Origin: Laccaria trichodermophora
Lineage: Eukaryota > Basidiomycota > Agaricomycetes > Agaricales > Hydnangiaceae
Assembly: GCA_018417955.1 (NCBI GenBank)
Contig: JACTVC010000002.1
Coordinates: 62,001 to 126,000, forward strand
Direction of reading: 5' to 3'
DNA: 64,000 nucleotides
The notes beneath the pieces were generated by a model. It saw only the letters and a list, made by a program, of their open reading frames with translations, did no database searches and was not told the origin of the DNA. A program made the translations under genes and the position numbers. Positions 33,188 through 43,702 of this stretch are shown here, piece by piece; the stretch's first letter is position 1; every line of letters begins with the position of its first letter.

Positions 33188-34814
33188 ATGTCAGATGCTG
33201 ATGCTTTTGAGGTTTTCGTGAAGTACCTGCACCATCAGCGTGAGTTTGCCGACGTAAGTAACCCTAACCGCCCACTGGGATATCGTCTAATCTATCACCT
33301 TCGCCTAGTACATGAACGGTAAGACCGTCTATACAGTATGGTCTTCCGTCGCTCAGCGGTTCCCGAGACAGTATCGGCAGCGGCGCTAGTGGTAAGTCTT
33401 GGAGCTATCGTCGAACTTAAACACATCTAACCCAAAGCAGGTGTACGACTATCTATTGAACTTTGGTCGCGAGGTAACCCTGATCTGGCTCTCGCCATGG
33501 ACGTATACCAAAGTGCTGTATCTTGTGGTTCGATACCTCCCCTTTTTAGCCTTTGTCATATTTATTCGAAGTGGGTTCTCTTACTTTCCTTTCTCTAATT
33601 CCACTATTAATATGCGGATCAGTTCAGCTTTATCTTGGGGTTACGGTGGCCTCGTGCATATGGATGTACCCGGTGGTCGTTTGTAAGCACCCCCTAAATT
33701 GCATAGATGCGCCTGCTGACAGCGTTAAGGGGCCACGACGGTCTCCACGTTCACAGCGGAAGGTGGGTGTCACGTTCGCCTTCTCTCATGGTCCGTTCTA
33801 ATTGCGCAACCTTTCTACAGTTGTCATGATGATCAGAACGTGGGCAGTCTGGGGTCGAGACAAGAGGGTTGCTGCATTTTTCTTCACTCTATGTTGCCTC
33901 TATATTGGCCTCGCGACTGCCGGCAATATCAAGTTTAACAGGAGCGTGGTTTGTACGTTATTCACTGCCAGCCATCCGTCATTGTTATCTGACCATGTGT
34001 CATCCCATTTGTAGTTGCAGAGCCACCATATCCAGGATACAGAGGCTGCCTTGTTGTCGAGGCTTCCAAAAGTTTGACCAACGATTATTCCATGCTGGTG
34101 GTTATGGAGTTTTGTACGTTGAAAATCCATCTATCGTCTTGTGGGATTAATTTCTCATTACAGTCGTATGTGTACTCACGGCCTGGAGCGCCGTCCGATC
34201 ATGTTGGTGCACATTCTGCAGCTGTCTGTCTCTTCCCTGATCCTCTTTCCGTACACAGCCAAAACTGGAACCACGAATCGCCTCTCGGCAATCATACACA
34301 GAGATGGTGAGCAGCATCAACGCTCTCCTTTGAATATGAATTGACCTGCGTGCGTCAAGGTATTTTGTTTTATTTGTACCTGCTAGGTTCGTTTCAGGTT
34401 TTATATGTGATTTGCGGTTAACTTAGTCGCAATGAAAGTTGGCTCCGTCGCAAATGTAATATTTTTCACTGCCCCAGTTATACCGGTACGTTTTCACCTG
34501 TCCCAACAGCTACCCGTTGTAATCTACGTTACCCGTTTAACAGCTTGAACTTCACGCTGCTTTTGTGCCGTAAGATTCCCTCGCTTACTTTCCTTGTTGC
34601 AACATCTAACGTCGCTTTATTTTACAGAATCTGCTTGGCACTCTACACTAACCTCACCAGTCGCGTGGTACTTAACATCCGCGAGGTTGCCCGTGAGGGC
34701 CGTAATATATCCGCGGCGGAGACCCAGCTGCATGACTACAAGGATGATGAGGGGGTCCAGGAGCCTACGGTCATTCCGCTGTCGCTTCGCTCACGGCAGA
34801 AGGAATTCCAGTGA
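33188..34814 (+). CDS. DUF6533 seven-helix membrane protein (gene C)
   Basis: Fourteen exons: 33188-33253, 33309-33318, 33372-33391, 33441-33570, 33623-33682, 33730-33762, 33821-33952, 34015-34113, 34164-34202, 34259-34306, 34360-34386, 34439-34485, 34544-34569 and 34628-34814. The product is 307 aa. VYDYLLNFGREVTLIWLSPW and TYTKVLYLVVRYLPFLAFVI mark DUF6533. MMIRTWAVWGRDKRVAAFFF and LTSRVVLNIREVAREGRN match A and B. Exon 12 may instead end at 34479 (GTTATA donor), which would give the 41-base length seen in A and B. C is the most diverged of the three. Confidence 0.86.
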
Positions 34815-35183
34815 GCGGCAAGGATACTAGATTACTTACAATACCCACTTCTTGAACTAAAATAAAATAAAATATTGTTACATAGCGACCGTCCTTGTCG
34901 TGGTCCAGAGCTTCTTTCTGTTCAGTTCCACCTATGCTTCCCCCATGCAAACCATATGATTTTTCAGTGCCTTGGGGCATCGAGTACTGGGAGTTGCACT
35001 TGAGCCTTGTACGTGAAAAAGACGAGAAAATAGTACTAAGCGATCATCACGTGCCCAATATGTACCTGGAAAAATTCTCGTTCCGTAACTTCCGACGTTC
35101 CTACTCATCCAGACGACAAGAATCGTTGAGTGCGCCGTCTTTCTCGTTGGTACTATCAGGAACTGACTATCCTAGGAACGTTG
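34815..35183. other. short intergenic spacer
   Basis: 3' flank of gene C and upstream of the F-box gene. An additional 5' exon of the F-box gene could lie here; none is clear. Confidence 0.4.
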
Positions 35184-36623
35184 ATGTCATATGCGCGGCG
35201 CGAACGCGCCTCGGTCGCGTCATTGCCGGCCGAGTTACTGCTCCATATCCTCAAGAACGTTTACGTCGACAGCAGACAGGGTTTGAATACGTTCTGGCCA
35301 CACGAGTGGTGCGAGAGCCTGTCTGAATGCAATTGTAAACCGAATGAGCCATACCTCACAAAGTGGAACGATAACACCGATCTGAAATCACCCTCATTGT
35401 TCCCCTATGCACTCTCCTCCGTTTGCAAAACGTGGCATGATGTGATGCTCCTCGTTCCGGCATTTTGGACGCGCCTTGTTATCTTTTTGGACGACAAACC
35501 AACCGCAATCGCGGAGCTGCGCACTCAGCTTTCTGCTTCCCGCGACCTTCCTTTTCGTGCCCACATCTTCAATCGCCAGGATGCCATTTCTCAGGATACC
35601 GCTGAGAGGGCCCAGGTTAAGGCAGTGGTTAATGAGCTGGCTCCACATCTCCAACGATGCGAGCGGCTCACGTTTGACGTCATGCACAATTCGTCCCTTC
35701 CTTCCATTTGCCACACCTTCAGCGGGTCCTTTCCACTTTTGACGGAGCTGTCCATGCGGTGCAAAATTTACGATGAGCCTGAGGTAATTGACAGCCAAGG
35801 GGAAGATAACAGGGATCCATTCCTTTTCCCCAACCTTACCTCCATCTCCCTGACTGGCTCGGCGTTCGTAGATGCCAACACAAACCCAAACTCTGGAATG
35901 GGAAAAAATTTGCGCTTGTTTTCCCTCTCCCACTTATCCTCCTTCGATAATCCCAGCCTGACCCTCACCGGCCTCATGCACATCCTCAACAAGTTCGACA
36001 AGATTTCTAGCCTCGAACTCAAACACATTGACCTGCCTTATAATCCCGATGAGCAAATTCCGCGCGGTCCGCAGCGTCGAGTGCATTTTGGTGGCATCTT
36101 GCTTGAAGGCTTCAAGAGGGAAACTTTCAAAGCGTTCAACAAGTTCATCCGTGGAGCGGACTGCGAATCTCTGAAAATCAGAGCGTGTGAGATCGCCGGC
36201 GATATCAGCGATGCGGTATATCTCACTTTGGAAGACATCCACAGTACTGAGGACTTACTTTCCGTCATCCCCACGCTCTTCAACCACTTCTTCACCTTCA
36301 CCTCTTGCTCAGGACTCAATGATGCCTGCTTGGAACTCCTTTCAAAGCCCGATCCAAGCACAGGTCAATGGAACGTTGAGACCTTGACAAGTCTTAGTAT
36401 CTCAGGTTGCCCTGGGATTTCCGTTCGGGCGTTGAAGGAGTTGGTGGAAGGCCGGAAGGTAGAAGCCACAGCGCGTGGGTACGAGACAAATCCCCACTAT
36501 GACGATTTCGACGAGGTGTCGCCTATTGGGTCGCTTGACGTCTATGATTGCGGTCTGGAGTTCTCTCCAGAAGACGCTCAGTGGTTCAAGGAAAATGTTG
36601 GAAGCTTTTATTTTCGGTCGTAG
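35184..36623 (+). CDS. F-box-like protein with LRR-like C-terminal region
   Basis: A single long exon, 479 aa from ATG 35184. SLPAELLLHILKNVYVDS and LFPYALSSVCKTWHDVMLLV are the F-box-like helices of the large Agaricales family. They are followed by TRLVIFLDDKPTAIAEL and leucine-rich segments (LFPNLTSISLTGSAF, LSSLELKHIDLP-type, LTSLSISGCPGISVRALKEL) that end at SLDVYDCGLEFSPEDA. It is probably an SCF substrate receptor of unknown target. The start is uncertain: the frame is open upstream without an ATG, so a small 5' exon may exist. Confidence 0.8.
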   Translation: MSYARRERASVASLPAELLLHILKNVYVDSRQGLNTFWPHEWCESLSECNCKPNEPYLTKWNDNTDLKSPSLFPYALSSVCKTWHDVMLLVPAFWTRLVIFLDDKPTAIAELRTQLSASRDLPFRAHIFNRQDAISQDTAERAQVKAVVNELAPHLQRCERLTFDVMHNSSLPSICHTFSGSFPLLTELSMRCKIYDEPEVIDSQGEDNRDPFLFPNLTSISLTGSAFVDANTNPNSGMGKNLRLFSLSHLSSFDNPSLTLTGLMHILNKFDKISSLELKHIDLPYNPDEQIPRGPQRRVHFGGILLEGFKRETFKAFNKFIRGADCESLKIRACEIAGDISDAVYLTLEDIHSTEDLLSVIPTLFNHFFTFTSCSGLNDACLELLSKPDPSTGQWNVETLTSLSISGCPGISVRALKELVEGRKVEATARGYETNPHYDDFDEVSPIGSLDVYDCGLEFSPEDAQWFKENVGSFYFRS

Positions 36624-37194
36624 GATATTTCAGGTGGGTATTGCCTTTGCGTCGTCTATCGAATCCACTCTTATCTCGGTTACAGAGTCCATAAACTTGA
36701 AAAGAATATAATGTCGCTGAAACTTCTAAATAACAATGTCCCCGCGCCCCCACTTTTGCTGGTGGAGAAGTGCGATGCTCTTTTAACTTTACAGTGTTGT
36801 CCCAGCTGAAGCCGTACAATTGCATTCGCCAGATGACGCAGGTGACCATGTGCTGCCGAAGTCTCTATTTGTTGCGTCGCTGAGAAAGTGCAGGTGTCTT
36901 GAGCATGAAAGCAGTTGGTAAGAGTAAGACATGATTATGTGACGTTTCCACATCAGTTGAAGTAGTGGCCCCGGCCCAAATCTATGAGGCAGTTACTTAC
37001 AGACAACAGTCGATTTATTCATTCGAAATTCAGCAAAAAGAACGAATCTTCTACATCAATAATAAGGAGCGAGTTAACGAATACAACAAGAACAAAATAA
37101 TCAAGAAACATCAATGAGATACGAACAATCATCTTCGAAGGTCCAATAACAACATAACCAGCTCACTCCCTCCCCTTTACAAACCCACGCGTCT
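36624..37194. other. spacer between convergent genes
   Basis: 3' flanks of the F-box gene (+) and the Cdc4-like gene (-). No coding or repeat signal is seen. Confidence 0.5.
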
Positions 37195-40100
37195 CTACCA
37201 CCCACCCCGTCCTAACATCCCCCTCAAGCTCCAGATCTCGGTAACGCTCTTCCCCGCCCTCTTACACATAACCGCACAAACATCCCGTCCAAACACGACT
37301 TTCCAAACACTCTCCCCAGGCTCACTCAAATCCCGCACATAATTCCCCGTCTCCGTCTCAAACAACCTCACCCGCCCATCGTTCCCACCCGTCACCAGCC
37401 ACCGTTTATCGAATTGCAACGAGGTGACAGACGAGTCATGTGCGGCGATACGGTGCAAGATATTGTATGTCGCCAGGGAGAACGTGATAACCCGCCCATC
37501 GGACCCACCTGTTGCGAGGATTGGGATGGGGGGAGAGGAAGGGCTGGATGGGGGCGTGAATGACGCAAGCTGGAGTTGGCAGACGAGAGCGGTGTGGCCT
37601 TGAAGGAGCGCCAGACATTCGCTGTCATGCAATCGTTAGTTGCGTGTCAAGAGAGAAGGAAGAGATACGCACCCAGTAGCAGCATCCCATACGCGAACGG
37701 TCGTGTCCAGGCCTCCGGAAGCGATCCTCACACCATCAAAAGCGACGCTGTATATCTGGTGGTAATGCCCCTCGAGGACATGGATGCATTCACCAGTATC
37801 CACGTCCCATACCTATGCAGAAAACGACATCATCAGCATTCGCTCGACTCGAGCAAAAGCACCCTGCGGACTCAGAGAAAGAGGAGTGGGAAAGCGAGCA
37901 GCTGAGCGCAGGTAAAAAACCACAGTTGTACTCAAAGAAAGAGCACAGTTTGACTGAAATGAAAGAAGGATGAACGATCTGAATGAAAGAACACCACGTG
38001 AAGCCAAAGTAACATCGATTGGAAAGGAGCACTAGCCGCGGTGTGGAGGAAGACACCATCTGGACTGGAAGCAAGAGCTTCATTCGGCCTGAATGAAAAA
38101 AATGCTATCTGAACTCAGGGAAAGAGGACCATTTTGACCCTAGAAAGGAGCCCAGCTGGACTCCGAAGAAGAATGCCGGCTGAATTCGGTGCAAAGATCA
38201 AACTCGAAGAATGACCGCCGGCTTGGCTCAATGAAAGAGCGCCAGCTGGGCTCTAGGAAGGAGCGCCAGCTAGCTCGAGGAAAGAGCACCAGCCGGGCTT
38301 AGAAAAAGGGCACCAGCCGGGCTCAAGGAAAACTCCACTAGCCCAAAGAAAGCGCACCGACAGCCGGGCTCTCAAAAGAAGCACCAGCCCCTCTCGAATG
38401 CCCAGCCAGCTCGAACAAAACGACCAGAGTCACAGACTTGAAAAAAACCAAGCTCTCCACCCCAAAACAAAGAAACAAGAGCAAAAAAGCACCCACCCGA
38501 CAAGTATTATCATAACTCCCACTAACAACCCTCCTCCCACACACATCAAGACACCTCACGCTCTGATGATGTCCCTCCAACACGCGTAGGCACTTTCCCT
38601 TTTGGACGTCCCATACTCGCAGCGTCGCATCGCGGGAGCCGCTGATGGCGATGGGGCGGTTGTGTAAGACGCGGATACACCGGATGGTGGAGGTGTGGCC
38701 TTGGAGGATGTAGATGCATTGCCTGGGAGGGTGGTGGGTGGTTTATTAGCTGGCTGGGACGGTAGAAGAGAAGAGAAGAAGGGGCGTGGGGAGGAGAGAA
38801 GAAGCAGCAAGGGTGGCTGTATCTCCCAAATGGCCCTTGGCTGGTCGGAGAAAAGCGACTCACCCACTCTCAACGTCCCAAACCCTCAACACCTTATCGC
38901 ACCCACCACTCACGACGATCGAGCTCGGTTGGCCCCATCCAATGGAGGAGTAGCACATGTTGCTTGGTGTTTCCTTCTCTTGTGCGTTTCCAGTTTCCAG
39001 TCCGTCTACGTGAGCGTTTTCCTTGTCCTTATGGTGAGCTTGGGGAGAAGTGTTGTTTTCGTGGTGCGAGTCGCGTCGATGATGATGGTAATGAGGCGAC
39101 TCCCGACCTTCTTCTTGTCCCCCTGGGCGTCGATGATACCCATACCCCTCCTCATCCGCCTCATCCTCATCAAACACTCCATCCTCTTCTTCTTCTTCCT
39201 CGTCCTCCGTCTCAACACCACCACTACCCGAGGACGAATCCAACCCCAACGCATACCTCATCCCAGGCGAAAGCAAGTGGTCCAATCCATCACGTACATC
39301 CAATCCAGCCATCCCAGCTCTCAAACCCCTCATCGAAACGTTCGCAGTCCGCTGGAAAGGTTTCGCGCCCTTTTTGTCTGCTTCCTTCTCCTTCCCCTTT
39401 CCTTTCCTATCATCTCCTTCGTTTCGACCCCACATCCACCCACCACGACTAATCAAACAAACGCCCCACACGCCCAACTCATGCCCCACAAGCGTTCGAA
39501 CCATCACCCCCGTCTTTGCACTGAACACCTGTATTTTCGAGTTGGCGAGGCCAACGACGATGTAGGATGAATCGAGGGCGACGGAGGTGATGACGCCGCT
39601 GTCGGGCGATGAGACGGGGATGCGGTGGGAGGCGAGGAGGTGGCCGCCGTGTCGCCAGTTTTGATCTGCTGAAAGGGTTAGCAAGCCGGAACATAGGGAA
39701 GAGAGCGAAGGGTAGGAGAGAATGACGAACTGAAAGGGAAGAAGGAGGAATAGACTTACGTGTGATGTAGGATACCTTGAAATGAGAAAGATACGAAAAG
39801 TCCTCTTTCTCTCCTTCTTCGTCTTCCTCTTCGCCCTCCTGCGTCCTGGGTAGAGGTAACTTGGACTCTACCGGTCGTTTCCCTTTAAGCGTCCGAGATT
39901 TCCCTGCTCGACCCGCAGTTTGCCACTGTCCTTTATCTTGAATTGACGACGACGCAGCAGCTGGGTCGGCGTAGGATACGAGGGGCGCTGATAAGGTGTC
40001 AATTTCGTGGTGGCTTCTCTTCCCGGCTTTCTTCCTCGCATTCGTCCCTCTCTTCTCCCCACCTCCAAAAAACCAATCATCATCAAATCCGAAAATGACA

Positions 40101-41090
40101 CACATCCTCTTCCATACACACTCGTCCCTCACAAGCGAACACCAATACCGGCTAACCTGCGCCCCTCGCACAAGCGTCTTCGGATCATCGATGAACCCCA
40201 AGATGTGGATCGCCAACTCTACGGGGAGGGAAGATAAAAAGTCCCGTTTGAGTAACGGCGCGATGGTCGTTGAGATGAAGAGGAGTTCGGAGGGTGTGCA
40301 GCTGTTGAGGACATCTGTGAGGAATTGTCTGCGGAGGAGCGGGTTTGTGGGCGAGTGCGGGTTGTGTGACGGGATGTGGGGTTGATGATGAGCGTGGAAG
40401 GAGGAATAAGGGCCTGGAGAGGGCGCGGGTGTAGGTGGTGATGCGATGGGCATGTAGAGGGTTTGCGAAGTTTGTTGCGATGAGGAGAGTTGTGATGCGA
40501 TGGATGCGGCTGCCATGCCACTGCCTCCGCTGCTTTTGCTAGGGCCTTGAACGGAGGAAGCGAGGGCCATGTTTTTACGGTCGAGCTCCTCGTACTTGCG
40601 TAAAGGCGTCGACCGCATTTGGTTAGCTGAGTTGAAGAAGGGCTGGGGGTTTGTAAGAGTCTGGCTCAGTCGCAAGAGCGAATGAAAACGTACAGATAAA
40701 ATATGTTACTGTAGCTGTAAAGAAAAGGAGCTGTAAGAAATAGATCTAGCAGTCCTACAAGTGACTCACAATTCGAACAAAACAGAATGTTCAGTCCGCA
40801 CTCTGCTCTCGGTACCGAGTCTCCGTCACCAGGACGTCGTGGATGAACTTTTCCGTTCACACTCGATAAATAACGATCTGTACGGCCGACATTCAGCTCA
40901 CGATTAGCAGCACACCTTCCACGGTCCGCGCACCAGACTCACCTGTCTCTCGATCACCAGAACGTGTGGCTCAGCCAATCCGGTAACTCGGCTGTCTTCT
41001 TGATGACTTTCCAAAGCGTCGATGTCAGTCGTTCGAGCCGCGTGTCGTGCCCGTGGAATCGAGGGTGGACGGTTGTTGTCGTCGTTGTCT
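37195..41090 (-). CDS. Cdc4-type F-box/WD40 ubiquitin-ligase subunit
   Basis: Minus-strand exons with matching phases: (~41090)-40943, 40896-40770, 40730-40694, 40664-39760, 39668-38864, 38722-38497, 37812-37673 and 37621-37195. This gives at least ~935 aa; the first exon is unresolved. An N-terminal segment reads [20 protein letters not shown]. The F-box is [40 protein letters not shown]40 repeats follow: [80 protein letters not shown], and two or three weaker ones. An acidic, low-complexity insert of ~130 residues splits the first repeats. Cdc4 proteins bind phosphorylated substrates for SCF ubiquitination in the nucleus; cell-cycle targets are an inference. The intron 37813-38496 is unusually long and repetitive. 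Confidence 0.85.
38120..38400. repeat. degenerate minisatellite inside the Cdc4-like gene intron
   Basis: About ten tandem units of 22-30 bases around the consensus GGAAAGAGCACCAGCCGGG-CTC, for example near 38240, 38270, 38300 and 38325. More diverged units extend to both intron ends. The host intron is 684 nt, against about 50-140 nt for the others in this gene. Confidence 0.75.
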
Positions 41091-41487
41091 GGGTTGAAAC
41101 CGCAATGCCACCCTGCCAAGCAAATACGGGGTGTCTATAAACAGCGACAAATAGTAATGATTAAACTCTCTTGACTTGAAGATTTTATTGCACCTCCCAA
41201 ACCAATGCAAAATTCGAGTTCGTACAGCTCAAAGAGGTTAATCAAACACGCCTTCTGACCCAACCTTATGCGGGCGGGGAAGGATGGGAGGTAGCGCGAG
41301 AGTTATGACTATCAAGAAGAACAACATGGAGATTTGGTGGAGATATTGAAAATTATGCGTTACCCAACTTTCGAGCCTTCATCTCCACAGTTTGACTTAG
41401 TCGAATGTGGCACACTCAGATACTGTGATTCATCTTAGTTCAAAACATATGTAGTTTGCAGAAGGAAAAAAAGTCAACACTGCCGCA

Positions 41488-42095
41488 TGCACAGAGAAGG
41501 ATTTGAACCTTCATCTCACACTTTGCACCTTAAACAAGGGACGATCGGGTAAGCCTTTGACAGATTGCGTGACAAATTAATCATTTTTGCACCTCTTATG
41601 TAATTAAAACAGACTTATGGGAAAATTTTTATATTGACGGCGTGTTTGCCTATTGTGCAAAGGTGATGTCCAGATGTAAAAAAAATGTTGTTACTATTTT
41701 TAAAATGTGTCTTGAGATACATCCACGGGACAAAAGGCTGGTAAGAATTAAAATTTGTAAATGTAATGAATTTCAGGAACAATTCAGTCTGTCTCTTCGG
41801 CAATAAGAATTTTTTTTATTTTTAGCAAAGCTTCGCCTAGGTAACACAGTTGTGGGCAAAATTTAAACAATAAGCACATTAATTGTTTTTTCTCTGTCAG
41901 CCCCCTTGAACAATTGGCAGACATACGGTCACAATAAAAAATTTCCCATTGGTTTGTTGTAATTACATAACCGATGCAAAAATGATTACTTTGTCACGGA
42001 ATCTGTCAAGGGCTTTGCTTAACTGCCTGATTGTCCCTTGTTTAAGGTGTTGACTGATTCGAAAGTGGTAGTGTTGACCGTTACACCATCTGCCC
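41488..42095 (-). pseudogene. tRNA-like sequence split by an insertion
   Basis: The 5' half (42095-42050, minus strand) reads GGGCAGATGGTGTAACGGTC then AACAC, with a perfect GTGT/ACAC D stem. The 3' half (41512-41488) is GAAGGTTCAAATCCTTC, a perfect T arm, followed by TCTGTGC-A, which pairs with GGGCAGA at six of seven positions. The two halves have the same orientation and are separated by the element 41526-42049. The anticodon stem is poor (3 of 5 pairs at best), so identity is uncertain; TTTCGAA would give a TCG anticodon. It is a tRNA pseudogene or a tRNA-derived repeat. Confidence 0.4.
41526..42049. mobile_element. 524-bp inverted-repeat element inserted in the tRNA-like sequence
   Basis: Arms of ~95 bases start CACCTTAAACAAGGGACGAT (left) and, in reverse complement, CACCTTAAACAAGGGACAAT (right). 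They stay similar through TGACAGATT and TTATGTAATTA. TTG occurs on both outer sides (41523-41525 and 42050-42052), a possible 3-bp target duplication. Such a duplication with CAC-starting termini would fit a CACTA-like element; this is inference. No transposase is present. Confidence 0.6.
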
Positions 42096-42681
42096 AACGT
42101 TATGAGGTAGAGATTGATGCTGCTCACATGCTTACGCACAGGACCTTTCATTCGCGCCAATGACGATTTAGGCTCGTGACCAGCCTGTATATGGAACTTT
42201 GTATATCGCAGGTACTTCTCATATATAGAACGGTCACCGGTCTAATGACGATCAACAATTTCAGCATACGCCGCACTGAATAAAATATCATTACATCCGC
42301 GGGCGACATGCCGAACAAAACCTACGCCCGAGTGCGTATTGGCCAAACTCACTCGTGGCTAGAGTCGGGGAACCAAAGGGGAACGAATAGGGAACGAAAC
42401 TCATTTTTTCTGGTTCATTGGCTTTCCCGCATCGTTGACAACTTCGATACCCCCGGCGACAACTGAAAAAGGGCAAAAGAAAATACGAATCAAGTTAATG
42501 AGGCTCCTATGAAATTCGCGTCAGCTGAATGTTTGTTTTTTCGCATTTGCACATATGAGTATTATCTGTGCGCTGGTCTTCTGCACGAAAGATTATAAGC
42601 ATGATATATTCGTGCAAGTTCACTAACGGATGTAAGGTGAAGAAATGAAATGTCCAAGACGAAACTGTAACGACAGTGTGA

Positions 42682-43702
42682 TTACGATTCCGGGCCAGAG
42701 AGATCAACGTCAAAAATGTTCACGTATGCGTAGATCTGTTCAAAAAGCCACTTCAGGAAAGCGCTTATAAAGTAGGGAAAAACAACTGACGGAGTAACAG
42801 CCGGAGCGGGACCCTTGGGAGGAAGCGTAGAAGTACACTGGGAAAAAAATTCATAAGAAGGAAAACATTGAAGGCATTGAAGCGTTCACACCTCCTTCTG
42901 TGGAACACCTGACCCTTTGACAGTCGATCCCGCTGGGGACTTGGAAGGGGTCCTGTGGAGCTGTTGGAGCGACGGAAGGAACGGCGGGTCCTGCATTCGG
43001 TGCGGGTGCAACTGGGCTGTTAGTCGACGCTGGAGATGCTGGGGCATGACATGGGGCTGGACCGACATGGGGAAGGGATGAGCCTGGTTGTCCTGCGGGA
43101 GGAGCAGCGACATATGCTAGACCCGTTGGAGCTGGATCGTTGGTTGGTGCAGTTTTCACATTACTGGCACCTGGGACAGGGGAACCCTGCTTGGGTGCTG
43201 TCAGTATGTGACGGAGAATATGGCGCGGGACCTCCTTGAGCACCAGTAGGTGCAGGACCGTTGACAGGTGGTAGAGACGACGATGCAGGAGGACGTGCTC
43301 CCAAGTCCTTGGAATCAGTTGGCGCGTCGCCGCCGCTGGGTGAATGTGGGGCGGGACCCCATGAGCACCAGTAGGTGCAGGACCTTTGACAGGAGGGAGA
43401 GACGACAATACAGGAGGGGGACGTGCTCCTTGGTTTTTAGGATAAGTTGGCGCGTTGTTGTCGGTGTTTGGTGGAGAGTATGGCGTGGGACCTCCTTGAG
43501 CTCCAGTAGGCACGGGACCATTGACGGGTGGGAGAGACGACGATGCAGCAGGAGGAGGATGTCCTCCTGGCACATTGCTGCCAGTGGGTGTCTGAGGGTA
43601 CTGCGCAGGACCTCCTTGAGCGCCAGTAGGTGGAGGACCATTGGCGGGAGGAATGGATGACGGCGCAATAGGTCCTCCAGGAGCGCTGTATACTGGAGGA
43701 AG
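42682..43702 (-). CDS. subtelomeric proline-rich tandem-repeat protein, frame-disturbed
   Basis: The main exon runs from an acceptor at 43702/43703 to about 42914. A last exon, 42837-42682 (CTSTLPPKGPAPAVTPSVVF to VDLSGPES), joins through a GTCAGG donor in frame. The protein starts LPPVYSAPGGPIAPSSIPPA and repeats a ~40-residue unit like GAQGGPxxYxPPTxxxxxP-xPPPxxSSLPPVxGPxPT about four times. It then changes to a PVAPAPNAGPAVPSVAPTAP-type region. In the third unit a missing base (GGGGTCCCG) shifts the repeat frame, and the original frame returns before TAPKQGSPVPGASNV. No start ATG or first exon was found. The function is unknown; composition suggests a structural or disordered protein. Confidence 0.5.
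43237..43690. repeat. coding minisatellite, four ~120-134-bp units
   Basis: Units begin near 43237, 43366, 43500 and 43620 with versions of CACCAGTAGGTGCAGGACC, TTGACAGG and GGGAGAGACGACGATGCAG. Unit lengths differ and not all differences are multiples of three, which explains the frame changes in the overlapping gene. Confidence 0.8.

Larger units (their letters stand above)
41091..42681. other. AT-rich spacer with an interrupted tRNA-like sequence
   Basis: May contain the missing 5' exon of the Cdc4-like gene (near 41100-41200). It holds the tRNA-like halves and the 524-bp inverted-repeat insertion listed separately. Otherwise no gene is visible. Confidence 0.4.

Noticed and set aside
38695..39570. 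Plus-strand open frame of 291 codons
   Set aside because: It is antisense to the WD40 exons and the acidic insert of the Cdc4-like gene; composition (runs of Pro/His/Thr) mirrors the complementary Glu/Asp/His stretch.
41488..41525. A complete tRNA gene at 41.5 kb
   Set aside because: Only the T arm and 3' acceptor strand are there; the D arm and 5' acceptor lie 500 bases away.
43237..43690. CRISPR-like array
   Set aside because: The units are long contiguous coding minisatellite repeats without unique spacers, in a eukaryotic subtelomere.
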